Both the position numbers and the translations under genes were made by a program. Shown here piece by piece: positions 59,587 through 64,000 of a DNA stretch of 64,000 nt. The notes under the pieces are model-generated. The model did not search any database. It saw only the letters and a list, made by a program, of their open reading frames with translations, and was not told where the DNA came from. This DNA is from Pseudomonas sp. KBW05 (GTDB taxonomy: Bacteria; Pseudomonadota; Gammaproteobacteria; Pseudomonadales; Pseudomonadaceae): assembly GCF_003852405.1 (NCBI RefSeq), contig NZ_QAJM01000020.1:105480-169479 (forward strand), given 5' to 3'. Numbering within the stretch: position 1 is the stretch's first letter; the number at the start of each line of letters is the position of its first letter.

Positions 59587-59670
59587 TTACACCGGCGAGA
59601 TGGTCGCCAGCAGGCCGATGCCGATGGTCAGCACTAAAAAGCCGAACAGGAAAATTGCCATCTTGGTCAT
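59587..59670 (-). CDS. 27-residue membrane peptide
   Basis: A very short gene: MTKMAIFLFGFLVLTIGIGL and ATISPV, essentially one membrane helix. An optimal GGAGG lies 4 bp before the ATG. It is convergent with the lysE-like gene, whose stop lies 6 bp away. I recall no named family. The ribosome site and the clean hydrophobic helix support it. Confidence 0.55.
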   Translation of the reverse strand: MTKMAIFLFGFLVLTIGIGLLATISPV

Positions 59671-59941
59671 AAGGCCTCCGAAGGGAAGGGGGCGCCAGGA
59701 AGTGTCCTGGTGCACTCGACAAGGGTGTCGGGAGTGGGCGTATTGTCCGCCCGGGGCAGTTTTCGATACAGAGGCAGATGATAAAGAAAAAACCGTATCA
59801 GATGCGCGTTCAGGCGCCTGGCTTCGGCCTGTGCAGGGTGGCGGTTTTTTCAAGCTCAGCCCACATCCCGGTGTTTATGCGCCCGCCAACCTGTAATCTT
59901 TACGCTTGATAGTGACCGTTACCGTGCCCGTGCGAGGATGT

Positions 59942-60610
59942 ATGCGACGTCTGTTGAGCAAATACCGTTACGCCATTATTTTCTGGCTGTGCTTCGGCAT
60001 CTTCCGCACCTCCCTGGCCGATTGGAACCCCATCCCCTCTGGCTCCATGCGCCCGACGCTGGTGGAGGGCGATGTGGTGCTGGTCAATCGCGTCGCCTAC
60101 GACCTCAAGCTGCCGCTGACCGACATCTCGGTATTCGCGCTGGAAAACCCGCAACGGGGCGACGTGGTTACCTTTACCTCGCCCAAAGACAGCCTGCGCC
60201 TGATCAAGCGCATCGTCGGCATCCCTGGCGACACCCTGCAAATGAAAAACGAGGTGCTGTGGATCAACGGCGTGCCCGCCACTTACCTCGATGCGCAGGC
60301 CATCAGCGAGCGCGTCTCGCCTGATCAATCCATCGCCGGGATCAAGCTGACCGAGCTGGCGAACAACAGTCGGCGCAGCGTCCAGTTCATGCCGCAGGTG
60401 CGCGCGCGCAGGGACTTCGGCCCAGTAGTGGTGCCCGCCGACAGCTACTTCATGCTCGGCGACAACCGTGACAACAGCGCCGATTCGCGCTACATCGGCT
60501 TCGTACCGCGCCGTTTGCTGATCGGCCGCGCGCACCATATCCTGGCGTCCGCGCAGATCCTCGATCGTTGGATGCCGCGATTTCGCCGATTTGGTGCGCC
60601 AATCCTCTAA
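59942..60610 (+). CDS. signal peptidase I (short form)
   Basis: A 222-residue type I signal peptidase. One N-terminal membrane helix, then PSGSMRPTL with the catalytic Ser, RLIKRIVGIPGD with the catalytic Lys, and GDNRDNSADSRYIGFVP. It cleaves signal peptides on the outer face of the inner membrane. The main Pseudomonas LepB is near 284 residues with two helices, so this looks like a second, shorter enzyme. ATG 59942 has a GAGG site. No operon partner visible. In 59671-59941 I see no other gene. Confidence 0.9.
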   Translation: MRRLLSKYRYAIIFWLCFGIFRTSLADWNPIPSGSMRPTLVEGDVVLVNRVAYDLKLPLTDISVFALENPQRGDVVTFTSPKDSLRLIKRIVGIPGDTLQMKNEVLWINGVPATYLDAQAISERVSPDQSIAGIKLTELANNSRRSVQFMPQVRARRDFGPVVVPADSYFMLGDNRDNSADSRYIGFVPRRLLIGRAHHILASAQILDRWMPRFRRFGAPIL

Positions 60611-60655
60611 GATGGCGCCCACTGCACCAACAACAATAAAGTGGGCAACCCCTCG

Positions 60656-61666
60656 ATGGAAAGACGCCAGTTCAGCGGTGGCATGAAAGGCAAGAACCTG
60701 CGCTACCTGAATGACAACCCGCAACAGCCGTCGCCGGTCACCCGCGTCGGCTTTGTGCTGCTCGAACACTTCTCCCTGCCCGCATTCACCCAGACCCTCG
60801 ACACCCTGGTCACCGCCAACCTGCTGCGCCCGGATCTGTTTGCCACACGCACCTTTGGTTGGGACGATGGCGAAGTCATCAGCGACCTCGGCCTGGTGAT
60901 CCGCCCGGACGCGCGCCTGGACGTTGCGGCGTTGCACGAGCTGGAATTGCTGGTGATTTGCGGGGGCTTTCGCACCGAACTCAAGGCCGGCGATGACTTT
61001 GTGCAACTCCTGCGGGTTGCCGCCGAGCAAGGCGTGGGTCTTGCGGGGCTGTGGAATGGCTCGTGGTTCCTCGGCCGTGCCGGCTTGTTGCAGGGCTACC
61101 ACTGCGCGATCCACCCGGAACATCGCCCGGCCTTGGCGGAGGTGTCCAAGGCGGCCCACGTCACCAGCGAACCCTTTGTGATCGATCGCGACCGGCTCAC
61201 GGCGTCCAGCCCATCGGGGGCGTTTCATATGGCCCTGGACTGGATCAAAAGCCTGCACGGCAAAGCCCTGGTGGAGGGGATTGAAGATATCCTGGCGTTT
61301 GAAGAGTCGCGCTACCGGCGTATCAAACCGACGGAAAACGTCAGCGTCAGCGCGCCGTTGCGCGAAGTGGTCAAGCTGATGGATGCCAACCTTGAAGAAC
61401 CCCTGGAACTGGATCAGTTGGCCGTGTACGCCGGCCGCTCACGGCGCCAGCTTGAACGGTTGTTCAAGGAGCAACTGGGCACCACGCCGCAACGCTACTA
61501 CATGGAGTTGCGCGTGACCGAAGCGCGGCGGTTGTTGCAGCACACCGAACTGTCCCAGGTGGAAGTGCTGGTGGCGTGCGGGTTTGTGTCGCCGAGCCAT
61601 TTCAGCAAGTGCTATAGCTCGTACTTTGGGTATCGGCCTTCCAAGGAGAAGCGGTTGGTCAAGTAG
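60656..61666 (+). CDS. GlxA-family transcriptional regulator (DJ-1/PfpI + AraC)
   Basis: A 336-residue regulator. The N-terminal amidase-like DJ-1/PfpI domain (about 25-195: [49 protein letters not shown]) is a ligand sensor; the usual nucleophile Cys is replaced by Trp-Asn. The C-terminal AraC helix-turn-helix pair contains [21 protein letters not shown] and [17 protein letters not shown]. Related proteins (ArgR, GbdR, CdhR) control catabolism of arginine and quaternary amines in pseudomonads. The ligand is not predictable. Confidence 0.88.
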   Translation: MERRQFSGGMKGKNLRYLNDNPQQPSPVTRVGFVLLEHFSLPAFTQTLDTLVTANLLRPDLFATRTFGWDDGEVISDLGLVIRPDARLDVAALHELELLVICGGFRTELKAGDDFVQLLRVAAEQGVGLAGLWNGSWFLGRAGLLQGYHCAIHPEHRPALAEVSKAAHVTSEPFVIDRDRLTASSPSGAFHMALDWIKSLHGKALVEGIEDILAFEESRYRRIKPTENVSVSAPLREVVKLMDANLEEPLELDQLAVYAGRSRRQLERLFKEQLGTTPQRYYMELRVTEARRLLQHTELSQVEVLVACGFVSPSHFSKCYSSYFGYRPSKEKRLVK

Positions 61667-61806
61667 CGGGGTGGTTGGCAGTACCACCGCTATCGCAGGC
61701 AGCACAGACAACATCCCAACCCCAGACCCACCCCCAATGCAACGATTCGCCCCCACACCCCTCATATGTCTACACCCAACGTTTCTCCACGACAGGTAGC
61801 GGACTT

Positions 61807-63873
61807 ATGACGGCGGCGGACAACGATCATGTGAACTGGCTGGTGCAACAGTCGATGCTGCACGCGGCACGCCAGCGCGCGAGGCTCTATTCCGGGCAAG
61901 GGCGCCTGTGGCAGCAACCCTACGCACAGACTCGGCCACGGGATGCGACGGCGCTGTCGTCGGTGTGGTTCACCGCCTACCCGGCGTCGATTGTCACCCG
62001 TGACGGCGGTACGGTGCTGGAAGCCCTTGGCGATGAAAGCCTGTGGCAGGCCTTGTCGAAGATCGGCATCCAGGGCATCCACAACGGTCCGTTGAAGAAG
62101 TCCGGTGGCCTCAGCGGCACCCAGCACACGCCGACCATTGACGGCAATTTCGACCGCATCAGTTTCGACATCGACCCGCAACTGGGCACCGAGGCGCAGT
62201 TGCAGGCGTTGACGCGCATGGCCGCCGCACACAACGCGGTGATCATCGACGATGTGATCCCGTCCCACACCGGCAAGGGCGCGGACTTCCGCCTGGCCGA
62301 GATGGCCTACGAGGACTACCCCGGCCTGTACCACATGGTGGAGATCCGCGAAGAAGACTGGCCGCTGCTGCCCGATGTCGCCGAGGGCGATGACGCACAT
62401 AACCTCAGCCCGCTGCAGGTCGATGCCCTGCGTGACAAGCACTACATCGTCGGCCAGTTGCAGCGGGTGATCTTCTTCGAGCCCGGCGTCAAGGAAACCG
62501 ACTGGAGCGCCACGCCCGTGGTCCTCGGTGTGGACGGCAAGCCGCGCCGCTGGGTGTACCTGCATTACTTCAAGGCCGGCCAGCCGTCACTGAACTGGCT
62601 GGACCCCAGCTTCGCCGCGCAGCAGATGATCATCGGCGACGCCTTGCACGCCATCGATGTGATGGGCGCGAAGATCCTGCGCCTGGACGCCAACGGTTTC
62701 CTCGGCGTGGAACGCAAGCTGGACGGCACGGCCTGGTCGGAAAGCCACCCGCTGTCGATCACCGGCAACCAACTGCTGGGCGGGGCGATTCGCAAGGCGG
62801 GCGGCTTCAGCTTCCAGGAGTTGAACCTGACCGTGGACGACATCGCCGCCATGTCCCACGGCGGCGCGGACCTGTCCTACGACTTCATCACCCGCCCGGC
62901 CTACCAGCATGCCTTGCTGATGGGCGACACCGAATTCCTGCGCTTGATGCTGCGCCAGATGCACAGCCTGGGCATCGACCCCGGTTCGTTGATCCATGCC
63001 CTGCAAAATCACGATGAGCTGACCCTGGAGTTGGTGCACTTCTGGACCCTGCACGCCCATGACAGCTATCAGTACCAGGGCCAGACCTTTCCCGGCAACA
63101 GCCTGCGCGAGCACATCCGCGAACAGATGTACGAGCGCCTGGCCGGCGAGCAGGCGCCGTATAACCTCAAGTTCGTCACCAATGGCGTGGCCTGCACCAC
63201 GGCCAGCATCATCACCGCGGCACTGGGCATTCGTGACCTGGCTACCATCACGCCGACGGATATCCAGCAGATCCGCCAGATCCACCTGCTGTTGGTGATG
63301 TACAACGCCATGCAGCCCGGGGTGTTTGCCTTATCGGGTTGGGACCTGGTGGGCGCGCTGCCTTTGGCGGCGGATAGCGTGGCGCATTTGATGGGCGATG
63401 GCGACACGCGCTGGATTCATCGCGGCGCCTATGATTTGGTGGACCTCAACCCCGAGGCCGAACTGTCGGCCGGGCAGATGCCGCGCGCGCAAAGCCTGTA
63501 TGGCAGCCTGAACAGCCAACTGCTGGACCCGCAATCCTTTGCCTCCCAGCTGCAAAAAATCCTCGCGGTACGCCGTGCCTACGACATTGCAGCGAGCCGC
63601 CAGATCCTCGTGCCGGATGTGCAGAACCCTGGGCTACTGATTATGGTTCACGAACTGCCAGCGGGGAAGGGCACGCAAATCACCGCGCTGAATTTTGGCG
63701 CGACGCCGATCACCGAAACCCTGCACTTGCCCGACATTGCGCCGGGGCCGGTGGTGGACATTATCAATGAGCGGGTTGAAGGGGATTTGTCGGCGGAGGG
63801 CGAGTTCACTATCACCCTGGATGCTTATGAGGGATTGGCATTACGGGTAGTCAGCACCACCCCGATGCTGTGA
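61807..63873 (+). CDS. GH13-family alpha-glucosyltransferase-like enzyme (trehalose synthase-like)
   Basis: A 688-residue GH13 protein. [11 protein letters not shown] carries the nucleophile Asp, FQELNLTV the acid Glu and LQNHDEL the third acid. The N-terminal segment ([37 protein letters not shown]) departs from ordinary TreS. Many Pseudomonas copies are labelled maltose alpha-D-glucosyltransferase, but interconversion of maltose and trehalose is not proved by these motifs. ATG 61807 is chosen for the MTAADND start; the ribosome site is weak, and an open frame extends to 61675. Stands apart from the glgA-treZ operon at the other end of the window. Confidence 0.75.
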   Translation: MTAADNDHVNWLVQQSMLHAARQRARLYSGQGRLWQQPYAQTRPRDATALSSVWFTAYPASIVTRDGGTVLEALGDESLWQALSKIGIQGIHNGPLKKSGGLSGTQHTPTIDGNFDRISFDIDPQLGTEAQLQALTRMAAAHNAVIIDDVIPSHTGKGADFRLAEMAYEDYPGLYHMVEIREEDWPLLPDVAEGDDAHNLSPLQVDALRDKHYIVGQLQRVIFFEPGVKETDWSATPVVLGVDGKPRRWVYLHYFKAGQPSLNWLDPSFAAQQMIIGDALHAIDVMGAKILRLDANGFLGVERKLDGTAWSESHPLSITGNQLLGGAIRKAGGFSFQELNLTVDDIAAMSHGGADLSYDFITRPAYQHALLMGDTEFLRLMLRQMHSLGIDPGSLIHALQNHDELTLELVHFWTLHAHDSYQYQGQTFPGNSLREHIREQMYERLAGEQAPYNLKFVTNGVACTTASIITAALGIRDLATITPTDIQQIRQIHLLLVMYNAMQPGVFALSGWDLVGALPLAADSVAHLMGDGDTRWIHRGAYDLVDLNPEAELSAGQMPRAQSLYGSLNSQLLDPQSFASQLQKILAVRRAYDIAASRQILVPDVQNPGLLIMVHELPAGKGTQITALNFGATPITETLHLPDIAPGPVVDIINERVEGDLSAEGEFTITLDAYEGLALRVVSTTPML

Positions 63874-63900
63874 TTGAACGCGGTCAACTGTGGGAGCTGG

Positions 63901-63997
63901 CTTGTGTGGGAGCGGGCTTGCTCGCGAATGCGGTCTATCAGTCACAGATGTGTTGTCTGATCCACCGCATTCGCGAGCAAGCCCGCTCCCACACAAG
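63901..63997. repeat. REP palindrome pair
   Basis: A 34-bp arm (63901-63934, containing GTGGGAGCGGGCTTGCTCGC) is repeated inverted at 63964-63997. This is the typical fluorescens-group double REP. A half element GTGGGAGCTGGCTTG lies just before it. Confidence 0.9.
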
Positions 63998-64000
63998 CTC

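Noticed and set aside
59900-61258. 452-codon minus-strand open frame
   Set aside because: Antisense to the signal peptidase and GlxA genes, both of which have catalytic or DNA-binding motifs.

Overview
The window is chromosomal DNA of a Pseudomonas from the fluorescens group. Evidence: GC-rich genes with Pseudomonas gene neighbourhoods, REP palindromes of the fluorescens type (3761-3868, 63901-63997), a PvdQ acylase gene behind a textbook PvdS box, and a divergent PA2384-like Fur-domain regulator. Family names come from recognising motifs and protein sequence by eye; no database search was run.

Left flank (1-17144): a minus-strand trehalose/glycogen operon (glgA, treZ, start of malQ); a D-2-hydroxyacid dehydrogenase; an alpha/beta hydrolase; a YqaA-like membrane protein with a DUF411 protein; an SRPBCC protein; a chemoreceptor; an M91 metallopeptidase with RTX-like repeats, bounded by a mosaic of duplicated neighbouring sequence; an aldo/keto reductase; a LysR regulator; a small membrane protein; the PA2384-like regulator; pvdQ; and tRNA-Cys.

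Prophage (17097-54795, about 37.7 kb): a site-specific temperate myophage in the 3' half of tRNA-Cys, bounded by perfect 56-bp att repeats. Left to right: a HEPN-like cargo gene; integrase; a long leftward early operon (C5 methyltransferase, YfdQ, PrtN-like, KilAC-like, dNMP kinase); a CI/Cro switch with palindromic operators; a rightward replication operon (CII, a frameshifted DksA/TraR-like gene, primase-helicase, GTGTTGGG repeats); holins; HNH nuclease; an HK97-type head module; a Mu-type contractile tail module with a -1 frameshift site; lambda R-like endolysin with Rz/Rz1; an SOS-boxed gene; and an acyltransferase of the serotype-conversion kind. The plan (HK97 head, Mu tail, tRNA integration, surface-modifying cargo beside att) resembles Shigella phage SfV. 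Hairpins with a shared CCTCTCACCA loop occur after both early promoters, placed as lambda nutL and nutR are.

Island behind the prophage (54796-57950): a third, decayed copy of the tRNA-Cys 3' end lies at 57864-57950. Between it and attR is one large AT-rich gene encoding a PD-(D/E)XK-type nuclease domain fused to a P-loop NTPase. It is the best candidate here for an undescribed defence system.

Right flank (57966-64000): a secreted phospholipase D-type nuclease, a glycine-rich lipoprotein, a LysE exporter, a 27-residue membrane peptide, a short signal peptidase I, a GlxA-type regulator, a GH13 glucosyltransferase-like enzyme and a REP pair.
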